Position numbers and translations under genes: made by a program
Source of the DNA: Millisia brevis NBRC 105863
GTDB taxonomy: Bacteria > Actinomycetota > Actinomycetes > Mycobacteriales > Mycobacteriaceae
Assembly: GCF_001552615.1 (NCBI RefSeq)
Contig: NZ_BCRN01000007.1
Location: 186,001-250,000, forward strand
Length of the DNA: 64,000 bases
Reading direction: 5' to 3'
In this document: in pieces, positions 37,727-46,697 of the stretch
Layout of the letters: each line of letters begins with the position of its first letter
How positions within the stretch are numbered: position 1 is the stretch's first letter
The notes under the pieces: model-generated
Database searches by the model: none
What the model was told of the DNA's origin: nothing
What the model saw: the letters and a program-made list of their open reading frames with translations, nothing else

Positions 37727-38767
37727 ATGTCGACATGGCGGGACCGGGTGCGCTCGTGGAACAGTGACGCGGGCATCTCCGAGCTGCCGCTGATCCAGGC
37801 ACCGATGGCCGGCGGGCCCTCGCGGCCCGCGCTGGCGGCGGCGGTCTCGCGAGCCGGCGGTATCGGCTTCCTCGCGGCGGGGTACCTCACCCCGGACGCC
37901 CTGGCTCGTCAGATCGACGAGCTCGCCGGTGCTCGGGTACCGGTTGCCGTCAATATCTTTCTGCCCGATGCCGATCCACCGCATGCCGCCGACGAGGTGG
38001 TCCGCTACGCCGATGAGCTCGAGCCTGCGGCCGCCCGGGTCGGCGCCACCCTGGACCCGACGGTCGCCTACACCGACGATGCCTACCGGGAGAAGATCGC
38101 GCTGCTGGTCGATCGGCGAGTCGCACTGGCCTCGTTCACCTTCGGCTGCCCGCAGGACTGGATGGTCGAACAGTTGCACGCCGCCGGCACCGCGGTGATC
38201 GCCACCGTGACCTCGATCGAGGAGGCGGACGCCGCGGCCGCCGTCGGGGTCGACGCGATCTGCGCCCAGGGCACCGAGGCCGGCGGTCACCGGGCGACCT
38301 TCGACCAGGCGACGTCGGCACCCGATACCGCCACGATCGACCTGGTCGACGCGTTGCGCCGGTTCGACCTACCGGTGATCGCGGCCGGCGGCGTCGCCGA
38401 CAGCCGCGATGTCGCGGCACTGCTCGCCGCGGGTGCGGTCGCCGTCCAGGTCGGAACCGCCCTGCTGCGCGCCGACGAGGCGGGAACCTCGCCGACCCAC
38501 CGCGCGGGGCTCGCCGCCTTCACCTCCCGACCGACCGTGCTGACCAGGGCGTACTCCGGCCGCCAGGCACGCGGTATCCGCAATCGCTTCATCGAGGAGT
38601 TCGACGCGGCCGCGCCGGCCGCCTATCCGCGGGTCAATTCGCTGACCCGGGCGATCCGCTCGGCCGGGTCGGACGATCCGGAGGTGATCAACCTGTGGGC
38701 CGGCACCGGCTTCGCAGCGGCCCGCGGCGGCCCGGTCGTCGAGTTGTTGCGAGCCCTGACGCCCTGA
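37727..38767 (+). CDS. nitronate monooxygenase (2-nitropropane dioxygenase family)
   Basis: A 346-residue TIM-barrel FMN enzyme that oxidises alkyl nitronates. Signatures: LIQAPMAGGPSRPALAAAVS at the N terminus, GGIGFLAAGY, QGTEAGGHRA (catalytic-region His) and PVIAAGGVADSRDVAALLAAGAVAVQVGT for FMN phosphate binding. ATG at 37727 follows GGAGGGAGC. It is monocistronic or loosely linked with the methyltransferase 95 bp downstream. Its stop codon sits in an 8-bp triple repeat. Confidence 0.9.
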   Translation: MSTWRDRVRSWNSDAGISELPLIQAPMAGGPSRPALAAAVSRAGGIGFLAAGYLTPDALARQIDELAGARVPVAVNIFLPDADPPHAADEVVRYADELEPAAARVGATLDPTVAYTDDAYREKIALLVDRRVALASFTFGCPQDWMVEQLHAAGTAVIATVTSIEEADAAAAVGVDAICAQGTEAGGHRATFDQATSAPDTATIDLVDALRRFDLPVIAAGGVADSRDVAALLAAGAVAVQVGTALLRADEAGTSPTHRAGLAAFTSRPTVLTRAYSGRQARGIRNRFIEEFDAAAPAAYPRVNSLTRAIRSAGSDDPEVINLWAGTGFAAARGGPVVELLRALTP

Positions 38768-38776
38768 CGCCCTGAT
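38753..38776 (+). repeat. 8-bp triple tandem repeat over a stop codon
   Basis: GCCCTGAC-GCCCTGAC-GCCCTGAT. The TGA stop of the nitronate monooxygenase is at 38765-38767 within the second unit. Confidence 0.85.
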
Positions 38777-38862
38777 ACCCGACTCCGTCGCCCGGGTCGA
38801 CCGGGGCCAGGCCACCGGCGCGCCGACGACGACGCGCCCCGTCGAGCCCGTACCATCGCGCC

Positions 38863-39951
38863 ATGCCGACCCTGATCGATCTGTTCGCCGGTTGCGGCGG
38901 CATGAGCAGCGGCTTTCGTCGGCGTGGTTTCGATCCGGTCCTGGCGATCGAGTTCGATCTGGCCGCCGCGGCGACGTACGCGGCGAATATGGGCGCCGAC
39001 CATACGATCTGGCGGGATATCGCCGCCGTGGACGCCCGCGAGATCCCGCGCGCCGACGTGGTGATCGGCGGACCGCCCTGCCAGGGCTTTTCGAATCTGG
39101 GCGCCAAGGATGTCAACGACCCGCGCAACCAGTTGTGGCGCGAATACCTGCGGGTGGTCACCGCGGCATATCCGCAGATCTTCGTGATCGAGAACGTCGA
39201 TCGCTTCCTGCGGACCGACGAGTTCGCCCTGCTGCTCGATCAGGTCGACGGCGGGGCGCTGGCGGGATACAGCCTCGCCTACGGGCACCTCAACGCCGCG
39301 GACTTCGGCGTCGCGCAGAGCCGCAAGCGCACCATCGTCATCGGCTCCCGGATCGGCCCGATCGATCTGCCCGCGCCGACCCACTCCCGCGACCCGCAGT
39401 CCGGTCTGCCGGCCCGGCGGACCACCCGCGACCGGATCGCCGATCTGCCCGAGTTCCCGTCCTCGACCCAACTGCCCGACGCGACCGTCGAGTACTTCGG
39501 CGAACGGGTGCCCGGCATGTTCAAGGGGATCGACCTGCACCTCGGCCGCAATCCGACCCCGCTGTCGCGACAGCGCTACGACCACATCCCACCCGGCGGC
39601 GGCCGCTTCGACCTACCCGAGCATCTGCTCCCCCGCTGCTGGCGCGACAAGCCCACCGGGACAACCGATGTCATGGGGCGGATGCGCTGGGACCGACCGT
39701 CGCACACCATCCGGACCGAGTTCTTCAAGCCGGAGAAGGGGGCCTACCTGCATCCCCAGTGGGATGCCGCCGGTACCCATCGGGTCAACCGCCCGATCAC
39801 CCATCTCGAGGCCGCGCTCCTGCAGGACTTCCCGGAGGACTACCTCTGGTGCGGCACGAAGACGCAGATCGCTCGGCAGATCGGCAACGCGGTGCCGGTC
39901 GGTTTCGCGGAGGCGATCGCCGGTCGGGTGCGCCGCGCCCTCGAGGCGTAG
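38863..39951 (+). CDS. DNA (cytosine-5-)-methyltransferase
   Basis: A 362-residue C5 methyltransferase with all core motifs: I (LIDLFAGCGGMSSGF), IV (GGPPCQGFS, catalytic Cys73), VI (ENV), VIII (QSRKRTIV) and X (QIGNAVPVGFAEAI). The target-recognition region between VIII and IX is of modest size (about 150-290). The recognition sequence cannot be read. No restriction endonuclease or vsr gene adjoins, so it looks like a solitary methylase. ATG at 38863. An Fpg/Nei glycosylase gene starts 62 bp downstream on the same strand. Confidence 0.94.
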   Translation: MPTLIDLFAGCGGMSSGFRRRGFDPVLAIEFDLAAAATYAANMGADHTIWRDIAAVDAREIPRADVVIGGPPCQGFSNLGAKDVNDPRNQLWREYLRVVTAAYPQIFVIENVDRFLRTDEFALLLDQVDGGALAGYSLAYGHLNAADFGVAQSRKRTIVIGSRIGPIDLPAPTHSRDPQSGLPARRTTRDRIADLPEFPSSTQLPDATVEYFGERVPGMFKGIDLHLGRNPTPLSRQRYDHIPPGGGRFDLPEHLLPRCWRDKPTGTTDVMGRMRWDRPSHTIRTEFFKPEKGAYLHPQWDAAGTHRVNRPITHLEAALLQDFPEDYLWCGTKTQIARQIGNAVPVGFAEAIAGRVRRALEA

Positions 39952-40013
39952 ATCTCGACCGCTGCCGGGGGTGGCGACCGGGCCCGGCGGTCGGATGAAC
40001 GAGACTGTCGACC

Positions 40014-40847
40014 GTGCCGGAACTCCCCGAGGTCGACAGCGCCCGTGCGGTGATCGCGGCCGCGGCCCTGCATCGACCGATCGCCGACGTCGACGACACC
40101 GACAGGTGGGAATGCCGTCCGCACGGCCCCGGCGAGATCCGCTCCGCCCTGCTCGGCCGCACCCTCTCCGAGGTCCATCGCCGGGGGAAATCGCTGTGGT
40201 GCGAGACCGGCGGCGTCGACGGATCCGCCGACGCCGGGCCGATCCTCGGCCTGCATCTGGGCATGAGTGGTCGGATCGTGATTACCGCAGCCGACGGCGC
40301 GAGCATCGAGGGTGGCGACTATTTCCGCGACGGTCGTTCGGCGGCCGAGCAGGCGGACGCCCACCCCGAGTGGACCCGCTTCTCGATCACCTTCGCCGAC
40401 GGCGGAGCGCTGCGATTGTTCGACAAGCGGCGGCTCGGCCGGGTCCGCCTCGACCCCGATATCGATGCGCTCGGACCGGACGCCGCCGGGATACCGCGGC
40501 GGGTCTTCGTCGAACGGGTTCCCCGCGGCCACGCGGCGATCAAGGCCCGCCTGCTCGACCAATCGGTGATCGCCGGCGTCGGCAACCTCCTGGCCGACGA
40601 AACGCTCTGGCAGGCGCGGATCGATCCGCGCCGACCGGTCGACGAATTGTCGGCCGGCGAACTTGCGCGCCTACACGAATGCCTCGTGGCGGCAACGGAT
40701 TCGGCGATCCGACTCGGTGGCGTGCATACCGGTGAGATCGTCGAACACCGCCACGTCGGCGGGCACTGCCCACGCTGCGGGACCGAGCTGCGGCGTGCGA
40801 CCGTCGCCGGTCGCACGACCTTCTGGTGCCCGAAGGAACAGACCTGA
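40014..40847 (+). CDS. Fpg/Nei family DNA glycosylase
   Basis: A 277-residue base-excision repair enzyme. Catalytic N terminus is PELPEV (Pro1 after Met removal, Glu), Lys59 is in RRGKSLW, and the helix-two-turn-helix contains LLDQSVIAGVGNLLADETLW. The zinc finger is incomplete: Cys252, Cys255 and Cys272 are present, but the fourth ligand place (CPxC) is Glu275. It removes oxidised bases and cuts at abasic sites. GTG at 40014. Close linkage to the cytosine methyltransferase suggests cotranscription. A 21-bp palindrome covers the stop codon (40836-40856). Confidence 0.9.
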   Translation: MPELPEVDSARAVIAAAALHRPIADVDDTDRWECRPHGPGEIRSALLGRTLSEVHRRGKSLWCETGGVDGSADAGPILGLHLGMSGRIVITAADGASIEGGDYFRDGRSAAEQADAHPEWTRFSITFADGGALRLFDKRRLGRVRLDPDIDALGPDAAGIPRRVFVERVPRGHAAIKARLLDQSVIAGVGNLLADETLWQARIDPRRPVDELSAGELARLHECLVAATDSAIRLGGVHTGEIVEHRHVGGHCPRCGTELRRATVAGRTTFWCPKEQT

Positions 40848-40856
40848 AGTCTGTTC
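40836..40856 (+). terminator. palindrome over the glycosylase stop codon
   Basis: GAACAGAC-CTGAA-GTCTGTTC, 8-bp perfect arms with the TGA (40845-40847) in the loop. It could be a terminator hairpin or an operator for the secreted-protein gene downstream. Confidence 0.4.
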
Positions 40857-40887
40857 GCATACCGAATGGCCGGGCCGAAGCGCTGTT

Positions 40888-40909
40888 TTGTCGGGTTCGT
40901 TCGTATACT
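40888..40909 (+). promoter_or_regulatory. possible promoter of the secreted-protein gene
   Basis: TTGTCGGGT (40888-40896), seven bases, then TATACT (40904-40909), 42 bp before the ATG at 40951. This resembles the TTGTCRGTG-N8-TANNNT motif described for PafBC-dependent DNA-damage promoters in mycobacteria, though the spacing is one base short. Confidence 0.3.
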
Positions 40910-40950
40910 CACCCCCAAAACCGAACACGTGCAGTACCAGGGGGCTTGTC

Positions 40951-41457
40951 ATGTCATCCACCAGCACCGAGCGGCCGGCGCCGCTCGGGCAGCCGCCATC
41001 GACCGGCGTGCGTTACGCACTGCGCCGGCTCATCCTCGCGGCCGTCATGGCCCTATCGGCTGCCCTACTCCTCCCGGCTGCGGCCTCCGCCCAATCCAGC
41101 GAGCAGGACTCCTCGGCCTACGTCGGCACCTGGACCGGCCGAAGCGGGGCGATGACCCTCGACCCGGACGGGACCGGCTACCTGACGATCTCCAACGAGT
41201 CGACCGGAGGCGAGGCCTGGAGCCTGAAGTGGTCGACGATGCCCGGTTCGATCGTCATCGAATTGCAGACGCGAGCGATCTTGGACGGCACCGGTTTCCG
41301 CGGCAACCTCGCGCCGGGGACGTGGTGGTACGCCACCCTGCAGCAGTCCGGTGGGGTGACCGTGCTGCGTTTGGTCGATCCACCGGGCGCCTCGGGCCTG
41401 GGCACCTACTGGTGCAACCCACAGGCCTACGGCACCGCGACGGTCTGCTCGAGCTGA
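40951..41457 (+). CDS. secreted protein of unknown function
   Basis: A 168-residue protein with an N-terminal cytoplasmic tail of about 25 residues, a hydrophobic helix (about 26-45) and a cleavage site at AAASAQ. The mature domain begins YVGTWTGRSGAMTLDPDGTGYLTI and has two Cys near the end (WCNPQ, TVCSS), likely a disulfide. The repeated beta-strand pattern suggests a lipocalin-like barrel, but I recognise no family. ATG at 40951 after CCAGGGGGC. It is convergent with the next gene across a hairpin. Confidence 0.72.
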   Translation: MSSTSTERPAPLGQPPSTGVRYALRRLILAAVMALSAALLLPAAASAQSSEQDSSAYVGTWTGRSGAMTLDPDGTGYLTISNESTGGEAWSLKWSTMPGSIVIELQTRAILDGTGFRGNLAPGTWWYATLQQSGGVTVLRLVDPPGASGLGTYWCNPQAYGTATVCSS

Positions 41458-41483
41458 GCAGCCGAGACCGGATCGCATCGATC

Positions 41484-41526
41484 GCCGGACCGCCCCGCAC
41501 AGCGTCATCGTCGGGGCGGCTCCGGC
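41484..41526. terminator. bidirectional hairpin terminator
   Basis: GCCGGACCGCCCCG (41484-41497) pairs with CGGGGCGGCTCCGGC (41512-41526) with one bulged base. It lies between the ends of two convergent genes (41457 and 41528). Confidence 0.7.
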
Positions 41527-41527
41527 G

Positions 41528-43033
41528 TCAACCGGGCGCGTCACCGGCCGTGTCCGCGCGGCCGGTACCCGCACCCGCGGCGGCCGCGGCGGCCACCTGA
41601 TCGGCGACGTCCGCGGTGAACCGCTGGATGTCGGCGCCCAGCGGGCTGCCGTGGCAGACGGCCAGATTGCATCCCGAGTCCGAGTAGGGGCCGGTGCCGA
41701 GCAGGATCGCGATCGTATTGGCAGGATCGATCAGCCGGTCGAGATCCTCGGGTGTGCGCGCCAACGGTTCGTTGCGGACCGGATACCGATAGGGATCGTC
41801 GTACGGCTCCGGTGGGACGTCGGTCACCGCCGCCGTCAGCCGACGGAAGAGTTCCTTGAAATCGGGATTGGTTGTCCCGGTGAGTATTCCGGCGACCGTG
41901 GCCGGGTCGTTGCGGGACGGTCCCCCCAGGCGGACGATCACCATATCGCGGCTGGGCACGACGACCACGAATTGACCGAAGGCCCCGGAGAACATGTACA
42001 TATCACGCGGCGAGCCGACCCAGAAGGGTTGGTCGATCACCTCGGGGATCGGGGCCCCCGCCGAGCGGTAGGTCTCGCCGGAGTTGGTCCACCACAGAAA
42101 CCCGTAGGCCTCGTTGGCCTCGGTGCCGGTGGAACCCTCGCGGATGTACTCCGGATCGATCAACTGCCGATCGGCCCAGCTGCCGTTGCGCAGCAGCAGC
42201 TGCCCGAGCCGCGCGAGGTCGGCGGGTCGCATGGCGAGCCCACCGTTGATCGCGACATTCCCGCTGCGGTCGCGTACCCAGACCCAGTGGTCGCGGGCGA
42301 TGCCCAGCGGATCGAACAACTCCTGCTGGACGAATTCGAGGAAGTCGCGGCCGGTGGTGCGGGCGATGATCTCCGGCAGGACGGCCAGGACGTTCTGAGC
42401 GTATTGGAAGGTGGTGCCTGCCGGGTAGTCGACCGGGGCGTGCAGGGTTTGCGAGATCTGGTCGGTGACCACGCCGGCGCCGTCGGACGGCCAGGTGAAA
42501 CGCAGTCCGGTGGTCTGATTGAGCACCTGCCGGATCGTCAGGGCGGCATGTTCGGCGTCCGCCTCCGGGAAGAAGGTGCCGAGCGTGTCGTCGACATCGA
42601 AGTAGCCGAGGGTGATCGCCCGGCCGACCGCCACCGCGGCGACCCCCTTGGACGCACTGGCCAGGGGTAGCGGCGCGTCCCCGAATTGGGCCCGGCCGTC
42701 CACCAGGCAGCCGTGGCGATAGACCTGGACAGTATTGGCGCCGGTGCTCATGCCGAAGTCGATCGCATCGGCGACGGCGGCGCCGTCCATACCGACCTGC
42801 GCGGCCGACCGCGACTCGAAGGCCGCACCGGCCGCCGGATAGGCGCAGTCGATGCCGCCGGGGGTGGCGGCGGCGGGCACGGGCGTCACCACGGCGGACA
42901 GCAGTAGCGCGATCACCACCGCCGACGGCCGCAGGAGACCTCCGCCCCATCCGAGCGGCCCCCTCGTGCGAGCGCCGCGCGCGAGCCCGCCCCATTTCGG
43001 AGGGAGCGTCGCACGTCCGAAGCCCGGCATCAT
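41528..43033 (-). CDS. secreted serine hydrolase, beta-lactamase family
   Basis: About 501 residues. A signal peptide (hydrophobic core about residues 35-55, ending PVPAAATPG) is followed by a PF00144 domain with SxxK in LASASKGVAAV, a Tyr motif in FQYAQNVLA and a C-terminal FSGAFGQFVVVVP. A Cys-containing tail (GCNLAVCHGS) may form a disulfide. Likely an extracellular esterase or peptidase. ATG at 43033 or 43030; AAGGGGAG lies immediately upstream. It is divergent from the TetR gene. Confidence 0.87.
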   Translation of the reverse strand: MMPGFGRATLPPKWGGLARGARTRGPLGWGGGLLRPSAVVIALLLSAVVTPVPAAATPGGIDCAYPAAGAAFESRSAAQVGMDGAAVADAIDFGMSTGANTVQVYRHGCLVDGRAQFGDAPLPLASASKGVAAVAVGRAITLGYFDVDDTLGTFFPEADAEHAALTIRQVLNQTTGLRFTWPSDGAGVVTDQISQTLHAPVDYPAGTTFQYAQNVLAVLPEIIARTTGRDFLEFVQQELFDPLGIARDHWVWVRDRSGNVAINGGLAMRPADLARLGQLLLRNGSWADRQLIDPEYIREGSTGTEANEAYGFLWWTNSGETYRSAGAPIPEVIDQPFWVGSPRDMYMFSGAFGQFVVVVPSRDMVIVRLGGPSRNDPATVAGILTGTTNPDFKELFRRLTAAVTDVPPEPYDDPYRYPVRNEPLARTPEDLDRLIDPANTIAILLGTGPYSDSGCNLAVCHGSPLGADIQRFTADVADQVAAAAAAGAGTGRADTAGDAPG

Positions 43034-43282
43034 CTCCCCTTTCCGGCGCCGACGGTCGACCGCTCCGCCGGTACCCGCCGGGGCGCGATCGTCTCCGCAA
43101 CCGCTCGGCCACATGCTATACGCGGATGTCCAAAATTCGACCGGGTCCGGCCGGGGATTGCCTCCAAAGAACCAATTCCGTCCGGTCGGTCTTGTTTGCC
43201 GCCACCGAGCGGCGCCACAATCGGGCGGATCGCCGACTTGTTTGGGGCATGTCGGCCCATGGGTACGGTCTAACCTGTGGAG

Positions 43283-43915
43283 ATGGCTTCTTCCACCACC
43301 CCGCGCACATACGGCGGGCAGGCGGTGGAGGACCGACGACGAGAGCGTCGGGAACGGTTGTTACAGGCCGGCCTGGAGGTCTTCGGCGACGAGGGGTACC
43401 GCAACAGTTCGATCGCCAAGGTCTGCGCGACCGCGGATGTCGTGCGCGCCCAGTTCTACGAACACTTCACCAATCGGGAAGACCTGCTGGTCGCCGTCTA
43501 CGACTGGATCCAGGCCGAGGCCCAGGCGGATGTGCTCGCGGCGCTGACCGCCGCTCCCGCCGACGCCGGTATGGAGGAGCGGGCGCGCGCGACGATGACC
43601 GCCTTCACCCGATCGATCGGCAACGACCCGCGACGGGCGGCGATCATGTTCGTCGAGATCGTCGGCGTCAGCCCACGGGTCGAGGAACGTCGCATCGCGC
43701 GCCGCGAGGTGTGGGCGGAGTTCCTGCGCTCGGAGATGCAGCGCGCACTCGGCGACTCGTTTGTGCCGCCGGGTGGCTATTCCACCGCGGCAGCCGGCTT
43801 CATCGGTGCGCTGACCGGGCTGGTCCACCACTGGGCCACCACCGACGCCGGGACCAATCCGGATGACATCGTCGAGGTCGCCACCCGCTTCCTGGTCAGC
43901 CTGATCCGGGGCTGA
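43283..43915 (+). CDS. TetR family transcriptional regulator
   Basis: About 210 residues. The N-terminal helix-turn-helix is typical: RRERLLQAGLEVFGDEGYRNSSIAKVCATADVVRAQFYEHFTNREDLLVAVYDW. The C-terminal ligand domain is helical and contains RAAIMFVEIVGVSPRVEERR. Start is ATG at 43283 or GTG at 43277; neither has a clear ribosome site. It precedes the flavin monooxygenase operon by 139 bp on the same strand and is divergent from the secreted hydrolase; it may control either. Confidence 0.88.
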   Translation: MASSTTPRTYGGQAVEDRRRERRERLLQAGLEVFGDEGYRNSSIAKVCATADVVRAQFYEHFTNREDLLVAVYDWIQAEAQADVLAALTAAPADAGMEERARATMTAFTRSIGNDPRRAAIMFVEIVGVSPRVEERRIARREVWAEFLRSEMQRALGDSFVPPGGYSTAAAGFIGALTGLVHHWATTDAGTNPDDIVEVATRFLVSLIRG

Positions 43916-44054
43916 TCGGCGCTCGCGGCGGCTCGCCGCGCGTATTCCCGCGACCGGAGAAATAACCAGGCTGAGCGATAGCCGGGTGCCGCCCGGCGTT
44001 CCGGTGAAGTGTGGATCGGCGGAAGTCCGAACTGCCGATCGCCGGGAGGATGCG

Positions 44055-45266
44055 ATGAGCGAGCGGGATCAACCGAGGGTGGGTGTCGCCCTCGACGGGG
44101 CCGGATGGCATCCGGCGGCGTGGCGGGAGCCCAGCTCGCGCCCCGCCGAGGTGTTCGAGGCGCCCTACTGGGTCGACGTGGTGGGCGTGGCCGACCGGGG
44201 CGGGGTCGACTTCGTGACGATCGACGATTCGTTGGCGCTGCAATCGTCTGATCCCTTTGCCCCCGACGATCGCACCGACGAGGTGCGCGGCCGGCTCGAC
44301 GCGCTGCTGATCGCCGCGCGGGTGGCGCCGACCACCGAGCGCATCGGGCTGATCCCGGTGGTCACCACCACGCATACCGAGCCCTTCCACGTCTCCAAAG
44401 CCGTTGCGACGCTGGACTACGTCAGCTCCGGCCGCGCGGGCTGGCAGCCGCGGATCTCGCACCGACGGGACGAGGCGCGCCACGTCGGCCGGCGGTCCGG
44501 GCTCGACGCGTCCGCCGGGTTCGAGCACGAGTCGGTGCGCAGCGCGGTCGGCGAACTGTTCGACGAGGCCGCCGACGCGGTGGAGGTCGCCCGCCGCCTG
44601 TGGGACAGCTGGGAGGACGACGCCGAGATCCGCGATGCGGCGACCGATCGCTTCCTCGACCGCACCAAGGTGCATACCGTCGACTTCGTCGGCACCCACT
44701 TCAGCGTGCGGGGCCCGTCGATCACCCCGCGCCCGCCGCAGGGTCAACCGGTGGTCGCCGCACTGGCCCACCAGACGGTCCCCTATGCCTTCGCCGCTCG
44801 CTCGGCGGATCTGGTGTTCGTGACCCCGCTCGATGACGACCAGTCCTCCCGGATCCTGGTCGACGTCGCCGAGGCGCAGCATCTGGTCGGTCGGACCGGT
44901 GAGCCGCTGCGGATCTTCGCCGATCTGGTTGTGCTGCTCGATCGGGAGGGCGAGTCCGGCGCGGATCGGCTGGCCCGGCTCGACGCCCTCGGCCTGCCGC
45001 TGCGCTCGGACGCGCGGGTGATCGCCGGATCGGCGGACGATCTGGTCGCGCTGATCTCCGACCTGTACGCGCTGGGCTACGCCGGCGTGCGCCTGCGGCC
45101 CGGGGTGACCACGGACGACCTGCCGCTGATCGTCGACGAGGTCCTCCCCCGCCTGCGCGGCGCCGACGCGGTCGACCGCCGCGACCCGACGTCGCTGCGC
45201 GCGACGCTCGGGCTGCCCACCGCGGTGCCCAACCGCTACGCCGTCTCGGAAGGGATCGACCGATGA
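44055..45266 (+). CDS. luciferase-like flavin-dependent oxidoreductase 1
   Basis: A 403-residue member of the bacterial luciferase-like monooxygenase superfamily: VFEAPYWVDVVGVADRGGVDFVTIDDSL, RIGLIPVVTTTHTEPFHVSKAVATLDYVSSGRAGWQPRIS, and AEVARRLWDSWEDD. These match the reduced-FMN group (NtaA/SnaA/DszA type), which cleaves C-S or C-N bonds or oxidises small organics. ATG at 44055 after GGGAGGA. Its end overlaps the next gene (ATGA at 45263-45266). It diverges from typical family length in a shortened C-terminal region. Confidence 0.88.
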   Translation: MSERDQPRVGVALDGAGWHPAAWREPSSRPAEVFEAPYWVDVVGVADRGGVDFVTIDDSLALQSSDPFAPDDRTDEVRGRLDALLIAARVAPTTERIGLIPVVTTTHTEPFHVSKAVATLDYVSSGRAGWQPRISHRRDEARHVGRRSGLDASAGFEHESVRSAVGELFDEAADAVEVARRLWDSWEDDAEIRDAATDRFLDRTKVHTVDFVGTHFSVRGPSITPRPPQGQPVVAALAHQTVPYAFAARSADLVFVTPLDDDQSSRILVDVAEAQHLVGRTGEPLRIFADLVVLLDREGESGADRLARLDALGLPLRSDARVIAGSADDLVALISDLYALGYAGVRLRPGVTTDDLPLIVDEVLPRLRGADAVDRRDPTSLRATLGLPTAVPNRYAVSEGIDR

Positions 45267-46666
45267 CCGATACGCCCCGCAAGCAGATCGTCCTCGCCGC
45301 CTATGTCGGTGGGGTCAATGAGGAAACCCTGTGGGAGGCACCGGGAGCGGGCAGTCAGATCGACTTCTCGACCTTCCGGCACGTCGCCCGCACCGCCGAG
45401 CGCGGCCGCTTCGACTACTTCTTCCTCGCCGAGGGGTTGGCGCTGCGCGAGCGCGGCGGGCAGGTCTTCGACCACGACATCGCCGGCCGCCCGGATACCC
45501 TGCCGGTGCTGACCGCTCTGGCGGCGGTCACCGAACATATCGGCCTGGTCGGCACGTTGAACGCGACGTTCAACGAGCCGTTCGAACTCGCCCGCCAGGT
45601 GCTCAGCCTCGACCACCTCTCCGGCGGTCGGGCCGGCTGGAATGTCGTCACCAGCTTCGACGCCTTCACCGGACAGAACTTCCGGCGCGGCGGCTTCCTG
45701 CCGCACGAGGCGCGCTACGAGCGCGCCGAGGAGTTCGTCGCCGCGGTGCGCACGCTGTGGGATTCGTGGCCCGCGGACGCGGTGGTGGCCGACAAGGCGG
45801 GCGGGCGGTTCCTGGCCGACCCGCAGATCGGCGAGTTCGCGATTTCCGGAAGGCAATTCGATATCTCCGGCCGGTTCACCGTGCCGCGCAGCCCGCAGGG
45901 CCGACCGGTGATCGTGCAGGCCGGCGTCTCGCCGCAGGGCCGCGACTTCGCCTCCGCCAACGCCGATGTGATCTTCTCGCCCTACCATCGCCTGCCGGAG
46001 GCACGGGAGTTCTACGACGACATCAAGGCCAGGGTGGCGCGCTTCGGGCGCAACCCGGACGACCTGAAGATCGTGCCCGGCAGCAGCTTCGTCCTCGGCG
46101 ACACCCCCGACGAGGCCGTCGAGAAGGCTCGCTGGGTCCGCGATCGACAGCTGAGCGACCGCGCCGTGCAGGTGCGTTTCGAGCAGGTCTGGAACCGCGA
46201 CCTGTCCGGCTACGACCCGGATGGTCCTCTGCCGGATATCGATCCGGATCCGGAGGCCGCGCCGATCATCCAGGGCCGCGCCTTCGTCCATCAGGATCGC
46301 TTCGAGACCGTGCGGCAGTGGCGCGCGCTCGCCCGGGAGAAGGACCTGTCGCTGCGCGGGCTGGCCCGCGAGGTGCTGGGGCGCGTCGCCTATGTCGGCA
46401 CGCCGCAGCAGGTCGCCGATCAGCTGGACGACTTCGTTCAGAACGACGGCGCCGACGGTGTGGTCATCGGCTCGCACCTGGTCCCCTCGGGGCTCGACGA
46501 ATTTGTCGATCGGGTGATCCCGCTGCTGCAGGAGCGCGGCTCGGTGCGCGCCGACTACGACGGCACCACCCTGCGGGACAATCTGGGTATCCCGGCGCCG
46601 GGCCGCGGCGCAGCCGCCCCGTCCGCCTTCGGCAATGCGAGCCCACCCGCCGTCGGCGTGGCCTGA
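45263..46666 (+). CDS. luciferase-like flavin monooxygenase 2 (NtaA/SnaA/DszA type)
   Basis: A 467-residue FMNH2-dependent monooxygenase. Family landmarks: [79 protein letters not shown], and [22 protein letters not shown]. Close relatives degrade nitrilotriacetate, sulfonates or dibenzothiophene sulfone with FMNH2 from a separate reductase, which is not present in the window. ATG overlaps the previous stop. The C-terminal 25 residues are Ala/Pro-rich. Confidence 0.92.
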   Translation: [467 protein letters not shown]

Positions 46667-46697
46667 TCCCGCCCTCACCCCGCCCCGAGGAGACACG

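Noticed and set aside
28088-43033. The two PF00144 serine hydrolases considered as beta-lactamase resistance genes
   Set aside because: They lack the KTG-type class C signature context and most members of the family are esterases or peptidases.
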